A DNA stretch of 64,000 nucleotides from Rhexocercosporidium sp. MPI-PUGE-AT-0058 (taxonomy: Eukaryota; Ascomycota; Leotiomycetes; Helotiales), in contig JAGTJL010000022.1 in NCBI GenBank assembly GCA_020746875.1, positions 833,743-897,742 on the forward strand, read 5' to 3'. Positions 23,284 through 34,844 of this stretch are shown here, in pieces (position 1 is the first letter of the stretch; each line of letters opens with the position of its first letter). A program made the position numbers and the translations under genes. Under the pieces are notes generated by a model. It did no database searches, was not told the DNA's origin, and saw nothing but the letters and a program-made list of their open reading frames with translations.

Positions 23284-23353
23284 TGTCGTACAAAATAAAG
23301 GTTATATACTGAATACTGCAGATCGCATTTGCAGGTCCTGTTTTTGCACAATA
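23284..23353 (+). repeat. TRIM1 right LTR
   Basis: 70 bp direct repeat of 22968-23037, immediately after a G-rich tract. Its terminal CA has become TA. Confidence 0.85.
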
Positions 23354-24047
23354 ACTTATTAATAACTTTTTTATAACTTAAGGAAGCTTTATAACCCCAA
23401 TTATAAATTACTTTATTATCGAGATAGGCTTTATAGGTTTTATAAGCTTCTTTACCTTCGTGCCTACTAGGCTTTTAATAAAGCTTAATATCGCTGGAAT
23501 TATTAATTTTACTTTATTATAACTACTGGGAATACTTATAGATAATATTTTAATTATAAAAGAGAAAAAGAAGAGAAATAAAAGTAGCGGTAGTAATTTA
23601 TAATAAAATATATTTAATTATAATTAAAGCAGTAATTATTTAAAAAGCTTTAATATAAGAGCTTAGGCCGCCTCTTAAGCTTTATCGGCTTATATAACAC
23701 TTACTTAACTTATATACCCTTAATTTTTATTATATTTGCCTCTAAAATAAAGGGGACTTAACCCTGCTAATATAAGTTATATAATATTACTTTAGGCTTA
23801 AGTTACTTTTGCTTAAGCTTTTTAATTAATACGACTTACGCTAAAATAATATAAACTTATTAAAACCTTTATATTATATAAAGTAAACGAGGCTTTAAAT
23901 AATTATTATTATAAACTTACTTTTAATAATATAGCGTTTTAATAACTTATATCTTAAGCCGCACGATTTGCCACGGACTTTATTAAAGGACTTTCTTATT
24001 TTATAATAACTTAAGTTATATTAATCTTAAATACTTTTAATTACTTA

Positions 24048-24360
24048 TGTGAGAATAGGCGAGCCAATCAAGAAGAGGAAGCGCAGTAAGTAAGGACACG
24101 TAATCAAAGATAAAGTAGAATTGATTGCTTGCTTACTTAAAGAGTTAGAAGAGCTCTTCGGTAGTTATATATAAAATAATAACTTCTTTAAAAGCTTTTA
24201 CGACTACGTAACTGATTACGTAGCTTATACGAGCTACGTAATTGAATACGAGCGTAATTTCCCGGAATACGAAAGTAATTTCCGGGCCGCGTAAGCAGTG
24301 GAAACTCCTTCGGCTATTCTAGGGTAAAATCGGCACGAGTTACCGAAGTGAAATCTAACA
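24048..24360 (-). repeat. C1 3' LTR
   Basis: 313 bp; reads TGTGAGAATA...ATCTAACA on the plus strand. It differs from the other C1 LTR mainly by transitions. Confidence 0.93.
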
Positions 24361-24528
24361 CGCCCTCTTAATGAGTGACGTAATAGCTTTATAAGCTTAT
24401 ATATAAGCTAGCTTTAAAGCAGAGCTTATATTTACAAAAATAGATTAAATACATAAAATAACCCTTTGCGAAGGGTAGGCCAGATATGAAGAGAAAGAAA
24501 TATAAATTATAATTTCGTTTCTTCCGCT

Positions 24529-27500
24529 TTAGCCCTATTCGGCTAGTCTTAAAAGCCTTATGAATTCAATGAATTTAGGCTTATCTAGCGGCTTTATAAA
24601 GCCGTCGGCTTTTTATTTAGACTCTCTTATATAAATTAGGTCTATTTCGCCTTAATTTATAAGGTCGCGGACGTAATAATATTTAACGGCAATATGCTTA
24701 GTTCTCTTGTGGAATTGAGAGTTATTAGCTAATAAGAGAGCGCCGTTATTGTCCGTATAAATAAGGAATCGTTCCTGTATGTAATAGCCTAATTCAGTTA
24801 GAAGCTGCTTTATGTAAATAGCCTCTTTAAAAGCCGAATTAATAGCTATATATTCGGCCTTAGTCGTGCTTTAAGTTATAATACTTTAGAGCTTGCTTTT
24901 CTAGCTGAATAAGTAACTCGCTAAGTAAAAGCTTAAGCCGCTAGTCGATTTAGCCGTACTAATGTCTCCGGCGTAGTCGGCGTCGTAATAGCCGCTTATA
25001 TATCGACTAGAGCTTTTTTCGTAAATTAGCCTTAGCTTTTTTGATCCTTTTAGGTATTTAAGCACGTTTTTAAGGGCAATTATGTGATCGGCGCTAGGGT
25101 TACTAGCGAATCGAGCGAGCTTTATAACCGAGTAGTAAATATTAGGTCTAGTTGCTAGCGTGAGAAACAAGAGGCAGTTTATAATTTGCTGATATTGATT
25201 TATTTCCTCTTTATTAGCCTGATTAGGATTAGGCTTTAGCTTAGCCTTCGAATCTATTGGTATATCTTTAGGCTTACAGTCGGTCATATTAAACCGCGCT
25301 AGCACTTTTTCAATATAGCTCTCTTGACTTAGCTTTATATAACTTTTGTTTAAGTTATAGTCGATATTTATACTCAAGTAGTCCTTTATTAGCCTTAAAT
25401 CTTTTAATTTAAAGAGCTTTTTAAGTTCTTTAATAAAGTATTTGATATTATTGACGTTTAGGCTAATTATCGCTAAGTCGTTTACGTAAATAGAGACTAT
25501 AAGCTGTTGCTCCTTATTAATTAGGATGTAATTCTCGGTAATTAAGGCTTGAAAACCGAGTTTTTGGACTAGGACTTCTTTTAACGTAATAAACTAGAGC
25601 CTAGCTGACTGTTTTAGCCTGTATAAGGCTTTATTAAGTAGGAGTAGTTTACTAGCGTATTTTTGGGCATTTATGCCTTCGGGAAGCACTATATATAGAG
25701 TATTTACGTTAATATTATTCTGTGTAAAAGCCGAAATTATATCGACTTTCTATATAAGCCAGCCGTAAAAGACCGCTAAGGCGAATATAAGTCGCTAAGC
25801 TATTTGTTTTATTACGCTAGCAAACGTATCTATATAGTTAAGGCTATAAAGTTGCTTAAACTCTTTAGCGACGAATCTAACTTTAAATTCGAAGTAATTA
25901 AATGATTCTTTAATTTTATACACCCACTTCGTTTTTAAAAGCTTATAAGCCTTACTAACGTCTTTTGGCACTATTTCCCAAGTCTCGTGACTTTCTAAGG
26001 AATTAGCTTCTTTTTCCATGGCTTTTAGCCAATAGTCCTTATACGGAGAGGCTATAGCCTTTTTAAAGCTTTTAAGCTCGTAAATTTGAAGGCCTTTAAT
26101 CCGTTTAATAACGACTTTATTAGCCTCTAGCTCTTCGGGTAGCTTTATTAATTTCTTTTCTAAATCTTCGTCTATTTTAGAGCTTATTAAAGCTATAAAA
26201 GCTAGTCTCTTAACGTCTTTATAAACAGAAAAAGCTTCTTTTTCCTCTTCGATTAATTAATTATTTAACTGGCGAATAGCCGTCTTAAAGCTTAAGTATA
26301 TTACTGGCTGATTTTCCGAAGAGTTATTAAAGTCTTTAGCGCTAGTACTAGCGTTTCTAATTACGACGTTAGGCTCCCAGCTCGAATAATCCTTTCTAGG
26401 CCTCTTAATAGGCGCTTTAAGCATTTCCGGGCTAGCCGTATTAGGCCTCTTATTAGCCTTTAGCGTTTGAAGGAGCTCTTGTGCGAATAAGTCGGATTCG
26501 TCTTCAAAATCCGTTTTCTCGCCCTCTGATTGGTCGATAGGCGACTTTTCGCTTATATTGCCTTTATTAGGCATTTTGTCGTTAATATCACTTATTAGCT
26601 TAATAATATCGTCGCTAGCGCCTTTAAACTCTTCAAGTATTTCGATTATAAAGTCGAATTCGGTTTCTTCCGTCATATCGTCCTTAAGGATTAAATCTTT
26701 TTTAATTAGGACGTTTTTAGAGCTTATAACGGCTCTTTTACTCGGTAAATAAACTAAGTAGTTATTAGAAGACTCAAAACCGACAAGAATACCCCTGTCG
26801 GATTTATCGGCTAACTTATAAGCTCTTTTATTCTTAAGTACGTAGGTTAAAGAGCTTAATATGCGAATATAATCGATTGTCGGTAATTTACTGTATAAAG
26901 CTTTAAAAGAAGTCTTCTTTATAATAGAGTTATATAACCGATTCTTAATATAAGTTATTCCTTGTAATAAGTAAGGCCATAAAAACAAGGGTAATCTCTT
27001 AGTCTTATAGACGCTAATTAGCCGCTCTATTAAGTATTTATTTAACTTTTTGGCTATCCCGTTTTAGGAAGGGGAATAAAGGCTAGTATATTCGCATATA
27101 TACCCTTTTTACTTACAATAATGCGTTCATTTATTAGATTTGAATTCCCTAGCGTTATTAAGCTTAAAAGCTTTAATATTCGCCATGAATTTATATTTGT
27201 CGCTATTTTAATTATTGAATTAATTATTAATTATATTATAAAAGTCGATTAAGACGTTATAAGCGTCGGCTTTGAGTTTTAAAGCGTATAACTAAATAGC
27301 TCTTGATCTTTTATATATAATAATGAGGAAATAGCGCTTTCTTTTAAGTCCTTTAACTTTAAAAGGCCCCGCAATATTAATATCGAATATAATTAAGGGT
27401 GGCGCGTTTGACATAAGCTTTTTACTGCCGATCACGTGCATTTTGCCGCTATTATAAGCGTTATAATCGGCTAGCTTGTCTTTTTATTAGATTTTCTTTA

Positions 27501-29097
27501 ATTTATAGCTTTTCTCAATCGTTTTAAGAATCGACTTTTTATTTATATATACTAGCTTTTTATAATAAAAGTCTAGCGGCGAATTTAAGTCTACCTGATA
27601 TATTATAGGTTCGAGAGCGTTAATATCGACTTCCGCTTGAACGTAATAAGTGTTATAATCTTATTTAGTTTGTAATTGGCCTTTTTTATACTTTAATAAA
27701 GTACCGTTCTCGGTAAAGTTAATTAATTAGCCTTTCTTAATCATTTCCTTTGAGCTTAAAAGGGTCGTTTTTAGCTCCGGAATATAGTTTACTCGTTAAA
27801 TAATTACTTTCATATTGTTATTACTCTTAATAAGAATATCTCCGGTGCTTAGTATCGGTAATACGTTGCTATTAGCGATTATGACTGATTTGCGAAGGGT
27901 AAGTTAATAGTTAAGTAACCATTCTTTATTAAGCGTATAGTGCTCGCTAGCACCGAAGTCTAAAACTAGTTTATAATTATAAATAATTCTAAAAGCTTGA
28001 TTTGTAATATCTCCCTTTAATTAGTCAGAATCGGACTCGCTTAATTCCTTTATAATATTTACAAAAGTACTCATAAGTAAGAGAAGTTCAAGTTATATTT
28101 TAGGCTTCACATTTAACCTACCTTTTGATAAGGGTAAGTGGTTTATGTGTGCCTTTATAGGCTTTCTAGCCGTCACGTGCTTATTAGGCGGCGTATAAGT
28201 CTTAGATACGGCTATAATAGCCTTCGTAGACTCTGTTTTTGATTCGCCTTTTAACTCCTTAGCCTTTTTAGGCTTATTATTAGGCCTTTTATTCGGGTTT
28301 TCCGAATTATTAGGCCTTAGCTCAGGGTGTAAGACCCAGCACGTAAACGTTATATGTCCTATGATTTTGCACTTATTGCAGTGCTTCTTATTACCGCCTT
28401 TGCCGCCTTTAAACGCTTTATTAGCGTTAAGGTCAGCATTAGCGCCTATGCGAGCTTCTTCCGAAATTAAATCGTTAATTAGACCGTCAATATCGTTATT
28501 CTTAAGATTACTTAACATTTTCTCGTATTTACGAGACGAAAAGGCGTCAAAAGAGCTCGGCAAGCCTTTTAATATAAGGCTAGCTATTACAGGCTTTGGA
28601 ATCTCGCAGTCTAGTTACTTTAAGTATATGGCGCTCGATTGGATTACGCTTGTATATTCGTCTATGCTCTTATAAGAGCTGTAATTGGAATCGACGATTT
28701 GATTTATATAACGGCCGACTAATTTAAGCGTTGATTAGCCGAAAGTAAATTAAATAACGTTTTATAGCTTTTTAATTATATCTTTGTCTTTAAATCGCTT
28801 TTAATTCTCTAGCGATATAATCGACTTTAGCGCCCCTAGCGCCTTTTGGTTTTGCGTCTTAAAGTAATCTAGCTTTTTGTGATATTTTACGGCTAGCTTA
28901 TGAAAATAAGGGGCTAATACGGTTTTACTTCTTTCGGTACTTTTAGCGTAATATAAGGATTAGTCCGGAGGTAAAGCTTTGCCGGAAATATAAGGTATAT
29001 AGCTGTTAATTTCCAGGAATAGGCTAGCGGGATTTATTCATTTAATATAATTAAATTTCCTTATTAGTTTTTCTCCTTTAAAGGCAGTAGCGGCTAT
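24529..29097 (-). pseudogene. C1 gag-pol polyprotein (Copia), 1,522 codons in one phase with nonsense mutations
   Basis: A single phase from 29097 (ATG now ATA) to the stop at 24529-24531, broken only by premature stops. No frameshift is seen. Gag holds a CCHC knuckle (CNKC, then GHITFTC; 28339-28380). The protease motif reads LVLDFGASEHY (about 27935-27968; Ser of the usual DSGA now Phe). Integrase follows (about 27500-26900). RT has YVND in place of YVDD near 25470-25490. RNase H (TTKAEYIAI, then IYTDNNGALLLANN) ends the protein. The best open stretches are 26257-26988, 24901-25377 and 28093-28563. The intact form would encode all functions for reverse transcription and insertion. Confidence 0.93.
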
Positions 29098-29927
29098 TTT
29101 TAAGCTTGTCTTAATTGAGTTTAGCTTTGATTCCTTTAGGCGATTTTATCACTTATAGTGATTTATTAGATTATTCTAGTCTTAGACTTTATTTAAGTCT
29201 TTATAACCTTATAATGAGGCTACCTTCTTTGATTTAGTATGCTCTGAATCGATATAAAATCGATATTTAAGGTAATAAGTCTTGCTAAGGACTTATATAT
29301 TATTTTACTAAGGGTTTCGCTTAGCTAGTGTTATAATAGGGTTCCCAGCGGGTCTGCTTAGGCTCTTATTACAACGCTAGCGCCACTACTAGCTTGGTTT
29401 TTCTCACAGGAATTAATAAGCTTAACTAGTTGTAATCCTCTCCGAGGATGGCTTCTTATATAGCTAGAAAAGCCTAAAAACCCTTTGTAATTTATATTAA
29501 ACTAGTGATAATTCGGATAGCTATTCCTTAATACAAGCCACGCTAGTACGCTACTTATAGCTACTGCTAGCGCCGTAAAAGGTATGGGCGCCTAGGAATG
29601 AGAAGTTTATTATAAGACTTAGAATCGCAATCTAGGTGGCTACGCGCGCTTATAACGTTTAAGGACCGCTAAGTTATGATTTTCCTAGGGTTTAGTCTTA
29701 AGGTTAAAGGCTTCGGGTCCGTAATACGTCCTAATCGGGTTAGTAAGGGCTCAAAGGGGTCTAGCTTACTTCAGTTAAGAGAAGCTAGTATGGCTTTATC
29801 GACAAGCGTTTGAACGGAAGCAGCCGAAGCGGTATTAGCCGAGAAAGCTCAGCTAGTCGTCTCGATCGGGAAGTGTGTCGGTGACTGATATTATTGGCTG
29901 CCTTAGCGAATTGCCGAATTGCTACTA
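29098..29927 (-). other. C1 leader between 5' LTR and gag
   Basis: About 830 bp untranslated leader, shared with C2 (59032-59861). Directly after the LTR the sense strand reads TAGTAGCAATTCGGC (TGGTAGTAATTCGGC in C2), the position of the primer-binding site. The TGG start in C2 fits tRNA priming, but I cannot assign the tRNA. No coding signal is seen. Confidence 0.6.
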
Positions 29928-30240
29928 TGTGAGAATAGGCGAGCTAATCAGGAAGAGGAAGCGCAGTAGGTGAGGACACGTGATCAAAGACAAAGTAGAA
30001 TTGATTACTTACTTACTTAAAGAGCTAGAAGAGCTCTTCAGTAGTTATATATAAAATAATAGCTTCTTTAAAAGCTTTTACGACTACGTAACTAATTACG
30101 TAGCTTATACGAGCTACGTAATTGAATACGAGCGTAATTTCCCGGAATACGAAGGTAATTTCCGGGCCGCGTAAGCAGTGGAAACTCCTTCGGCTATTCT
30201 AAGGTAGAATCGGCACGAGTTACCGAAGTGAAATCCAACA
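29928..30240 (-). repeat. C1 5' LTR
   Basis: 313 bp, pairing with 24048-24360; ends ATCCAACA on the plus strand, followed by the ACTTA duplication. Confidence 0.93.
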
Positions 30241-33200
30241 ACTTATATTTTAACGGGAATAATATTATTAAGTTCTTTAAGACCTTAAAGTAATTCTTTA
30301 CGGCTCGAGGCATTACGGATAACGCCGAAAAGAAATAATACGTCGTGGACTATTATACTCTTAAAATAAGTTAAAATATCGAGTGGCTCCCCGACTTCTT
30401 TAATAACATTTATTAAAAGTTAATTAAAGAAGTTATAAGAGAATATTAAATATTTAACTTTAAGTAATATTATTATATTTTTTAAAACTTAAAGAAGATA
30501 TTTAATAATTTTAAATATATTATAAAAAATACTTTTAAATTTTAATTTTAATAATTCTTCCGAGCTTTTAAAAAAGTTAATCGAGCTTATATATAAAAGA
30601 AACTTATTACGGAATAATAAATAATTATAAAGTTTTTAATAGCTTTATTTAAGCACTTTAAGTGAAAAGCTAGAACTTTTATAAAAAATAATAATACTTT
30701 TAATATAAAAAATATATAGTCTTTTAATAAAATATACGCTAAAATAAAGCTTACTCCGAGTCGAGCAAGAAATTAATACTTTAATTAAAAAAGAAGTATT
30801 ATTTATATAAATTACTTAAGCCGACCGACTTCGACTCGGGTCGAGTAATAATAAAACTCTTTCTTTAGCGGTATTATTTAAAAGGCTTAATTTTATAGCT
30901 TATCCCGAGTTTATAAAGTATAAAAATAATTCTTTAATTTAAGAGATTAATAACGTTTTTAAAAAAGAGTTTGGTGCTTTATCTTAAATTAAATTAAAAA
31001 AAGTATATTTAAGAAAAAATAATTTTTATTATTAAGAAGCTGACTCACGATATTAATTAAGTTATAAAACGAAATATTAATACAATTTCAAAAGAATTAA
31101 ATAACTTGCGCATATTATATGCTATTATAAAAAAAAGAAAGAATTTAAAGTTAATAGCCAAAGTTAAGGCTTTATTTACTTACGAGTCGATTATATACTT
31201 TAAAAAAGCTGAAGTATTTTATTAAGATTTTAAAATAAATTTTAAATATAATTAACGTTTTAATATAAAAGATAATATAAGCACCGAATGCCTCTTTTAC
31301 TTTTATAAGCTGATTTTAAGTATTAAACCTTAAGGATTTTATAAGTATTAAAATTAATATTACGAGTTTAAAAAGTAACTTAATTTAAGAATTATTTATA
31401 AAAATAAAGATAATTATATTTATATAAGCTTTTTAAAAAAAAGGAATAAAAGCTTAAGCGGTTTAATTTCTTTAAGATAAATAAAAAAAAAAGTCTTTAT
31501 TTTATAAATAATTAATATAAAAAAAAACTTAAGCTTAAGGCGGAAAAAAGAAGTAATTTAAAAGAAGCTTTAAGACGCTTAAGAAGCCCTTTTAACTTAA
31601 TAAAATATTATATTAAAGTCAGCTTTAAAAAGATTAATATTAAAAGTAAATTAAAATCCTTAAGATTATTTAAATATCTTTATTATTTAATTCTTTAATA
31701 TAATAAAATTAGCTAACGTTTAAAACGTATTTATTACTTTTAATTTAAAAGAAATAAATAATAGCTTTAAAATAGCACTTATAAAAATAAAACGATAAAA
31801 TGCCGCTGCTTTTAAAATAATAATAAGAGCCGAATTATATATAATTAGAACTCTATTTTAAGAACGCCTTAAGACTTAAGTTAATTATAAACAATTAAAA
31901 GTTCGTAAAAAAGTTAAAAATGCCGTTAGATTTCAAAAGTTTATAAACGTAAATATTTTAAATAAAATACTTAAAATAAAACTTATTTAAATTATTATTT
32001 TTAAGAAATTAAAGAAAGTTATTTTAGTCGTGAGTCGAAAAGAACCGACTGCTACTAAATTACCTTTTACGAGGACTATTTAAAAACGTATTAAAAGCAA
32101 CTTATTTATCGCCGTTAAGGCGACTTTAAGCCGACCTTACGTATATTAAGCGTTATTACGAAATAATTATACGTCAAATAATACGCTCGATAAGCTTTTT
32201 ATTTAAAAAGAGCTTTTTAAAAACTTAACTTTAAGGGAAATCCTTATTTTAATCGACTTATTAAGGACGAGTCGACTAAAGACTATTAATTAAGAGATTT
32301 AAGACTAAATTATTATTATTAATATTAAGATTATAATATATATAAAACTTCTTTAAGACTGTAATTAAAAAAGGAATAATATTATATTTTAACGTCTTTT
32401 ATTACTTTAAGTTAATACTTCGGATTTTATATTAAGAAGACTACGAGTTTTATAATAGTTTAGACGTATTTTCCTTAATAAGAATAATAAGTTATTACTT
32501 ATTTTATTATATCTCGAATTAAATTTACGTATAAGCTTTAAGTTTAATTAAAAAAAAATAAAAGTATTAAGTTTTCTTAATATAAGAAATGTTAATTTAG
32601 TAATTAATTTTTTAATTATTATTAAGCTTAATTTCTTTTTTTTAGCTCGGTGCTTATAATATTAACTATTATTTTAATAGCGCTTTAAAAAGTAATAATT
32701 TTAAAAAAGGAATTTAAAGTCGACTTACTTTTAACCGCTAAAGTTTACTTAGTCGACACGCCTTAAAGATTAAGTTATAAATAATACTCTTTAACGCCGA
32801 AGTGTGTAATTATTATATTTAAAAAGATAAGATTTAGTAATATTTAAGTCATTTTTAATTCCGGCGCAGAAGTTAATTATATATTTTATAATATTATTAT
32901 TTAATTAAAAGTCTTTATTATAAAAAGCGACTCTATAGCTTTTAAAAGCATTATAAGCGTAAAATCGCGATTTTTAAGATATATAAATAATATTTTAATT
33001 ATAATAAGAGATTTTATTATTTTATTAAATTTTATATTATAAATATCTTAAATATTAGAATTATTTTTAGATTTTTATTTTTTCGGATTACCCGCGTTTT
33101 ATTTAAATCCTTATTTAATGCAAAAAGCGGTTTAATTTACGCTAACTTATAAAATAAAATTACGCGACTAGTTATTATTATTAAAGTAATTAAACTTATA

Positions 33201-34340
33201 GAATACGCTAAAAGTATTAAAGCTATGAAGTTTAAGAGCCGAGTTAATAAAATATTATTAAATTTGGAATTAAACTACTTAAAGTCTGAAACTAACTCGG
33301 AAAACAAGTAATTAACTATAATTAAAGCTTTATAATTAATACCGTCGAATACCTTTTAAAAAATACTTCCTTTAAGCTCGAGGACGAGCTTTTTTATAAA
33401 AAAGACTAAAAAACCTTTAATAATAAAAGCAATTCCTTTTTTAAAAATATCTTATATATTTTTATTAAATATATAAAATAAGAATTCATAATTTTAAAAA
33501 CGGACTTTATAATTACCTCTTTTATAAAGACTTTATTAAAGCTTTTTTTAATAAAAAACGTATGTTTAATACCGTATTAATTAAGAAAATCGAGCTTATT
33601 TTTTAATTTATTATAAATTATAATATTTTATTAATAACGTTTTTATTTAAAGAACGTAAATAAGTTTCGCGAGTTTATATTATATATAAATCAAAAGATA
33701 AAAAGATTAAGCTTATAAATTAAATAAATAAAATAAAAGATGCGCTTAAAAGCCGTAAAAATTAATATAAAGTTTTTAAAGAAAAGGACTTTTATTAAGA
33801 GTAAATTAAAAAATATTAAAATATTTTACTTTTTCATTTTGCCGGCTTTTTTCGTAGATTTAAGATTATAAAAAAGTGACTTATTATTTTAAATATTAAA
33901 AATATATTATAATTAAAAAAGAAAGCCTTTTTCGACGAAATTATATTAAATCGAAAAAGTTTTATTATATTTAATTAAATTAAATATAAGAAAATAATAA
34001 AAGATAGACTTAACCGTAAGGTTCTCGAACTCTTTAAGGAGTTATATTATAACGCTTAGTTTTTAATTAAGAAAAAGGAATTAAGAAAATACCGCTTAAT
34101 TAACTCGGTAATTATATTTAACGTAATTACTTTAAAAGACGTTAACTTATTTTTTTATTAATAAATTTTTAAAGGAATTTATAAAGTATTATATTGCGAG
34201 TTTAATAAACTTATATTTAAGTTATAATTAATAAGTATTATATTAAAGTAGTCAAAATATAACGGCCTTTTTTATACTTAATATTAAACTAGTTCGAAAC
34301 ACAAGGTTATCTTAAGGAGTTATAAACTCTATTGCTTAAT

Positions 34341-34429
34341 TGTCGTACAAAAAGCGGACCCGCAGTCTGTAAACTGCGTATTTAGCTATATAGCCTTTAT
34401 ACCCTTGTACCCCTGGATTTCGCACGACA
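34341..34429 (-). repeat. TRIM2 LTR (3' copy in its own orientation)
   Basis: 89 bp with TGTCGT...ACGACA inverted ends. Confidence 0.87.
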
Positions 34430-34755
34430 CACCCCCTAGAGGTCGAAGATATTATCCAATCAGCGATCTCTGTTTGTAATTCAGGTCTAGGCCCTTCTGC
34501 CACCTCTTAGGGTAACCCTTATTTATATCCAAGGTGCTCTTCAGCTGGTGACGTCAGGCAGTAGGCTTTCTTAAGGCCCCTGAGTCGCTGGCAAGCAGCT
34601 CATTCGCTAGAGAAGCGAACGTCTGCCTCCGCTCGCTGTGGTTAAGCGAAGGCGGGGAAATCTCGGGCAAAGCGCGGTATAAATCGAAGCTTAAAAAATA
34701 GCTACAGTGACGCAGTCTCCTGTCGTAGACTCAAGACAGAGCTGTGGCTCTTAAC

Positions 34756-34844
34756 TGTCGTATAAAAAGCGGACCCGCAGTCTGTAAACTGCGTATTTGG
34801 CTATATAGCCTTTATACCCCTGCACCCCTGGATTTCGCACGACA
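34756..34844 (-). repeat. TRIM2 LTR (5' copy in its own orientation)
   Basis: 89 bp, nearly identical to 34341-34429. Confidence 0.87.

Larger units (their letters stand above)
22968..23353 (+). mobile_element. TRIM1: miniature LTR retrotransposon (non-autonomous), 386 bp
   Basis: Direct terminal repeats of 70 bp (22968-23037 and 23284-23353) start TGTCGTAC and end GCACAACA (right copy ATA). ACTTA flanks both sides (22963-22967 and 23354-23358), and removing it restores the gag sequence of E2. A G-run (GGGGGGTG) lies directly before the 3' repeat as a candidate polypurine tract, and the leader GTTATGAGCC directly follows the 5' repeat. The interior (246 bp) has no coding capacity of note and a normal base composition. 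It fits terminal-repeat retrotransposons in miniature. The partner element supplying its enzymes is not identified. Confidence 0.85.
24048..30240 (-). mobile_element. C1: complete Ty1/Copia LTR retrotransposon, 6,193 bp, inactivated
   Basis: Flanked by ACTTA (24043-24047 and 30241-30245), a 5-bp target duplication. LTRs of 313 bp lie at both ends (24048-24360 and 29928-30240). On its sense (minus) strand they start TGTTGGATTTCACTTC and end TATTCTCACA. It interrupts the gag of E2, which resumes exactly after the right duplication. Domain order gag, protease, integrase, RT, RNase H identifies Copia. Many codons survive compared with the E elements, so RIP damage is lighter. Confidence 0.95.
22898..33359 (+). 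pseudogene. E2 gag-protease frame, split by TRIM1 and C1
   Basis: The start codon reads ATA. After removing TRIM1 plus its duplication (391 bp) and C1 plus its duplication (6,198 bp), 3,873 nt remain to TAA at 33357-33359. This is 24 nt (8 codons) shorter than E1 and E3 and therefore still in phase; a 24-bp loss is visible near 31995. The protease region reads LNSGAEVNYIFYN (around 32850). Stops are frequent. Confidence 0.82.
34341..34844 (-). mobile_element. TRIM2: miniature LTR retrotransposon, 504 bp
   Basis: Direct terminal repeats of 89 bp (34341-34429 and 34756-34844) start TGTCGT and end ACGACA. TTAAT is duplicated on both sides (34336-34340 and 34845-34849), and its removal restores RT sequence of E2. 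Orientation is taken from the minus strand: the leader GTTAAGAGCC follows one repeat and AGGGGGTG precedes the other, both as in TRIM1. The repeats differ from each other by only a few transitions. The interior (326 bp) has normal base composition and no coding frame. Same design as TRIM1 but with a different LTR sequence. Confidence 0.87.

Noticed and set aside
23028..23312. 94-codon open frame within TRIM1
   Set aside because: It crosses from the left LTR through the interior into the right LTR and has no recognisable domain; open by chance in a GC-normal insert.
28361..28675. 104-codon plus-strand open frame in C1
   Set aside because: Antisense shadow of the C1 gag.
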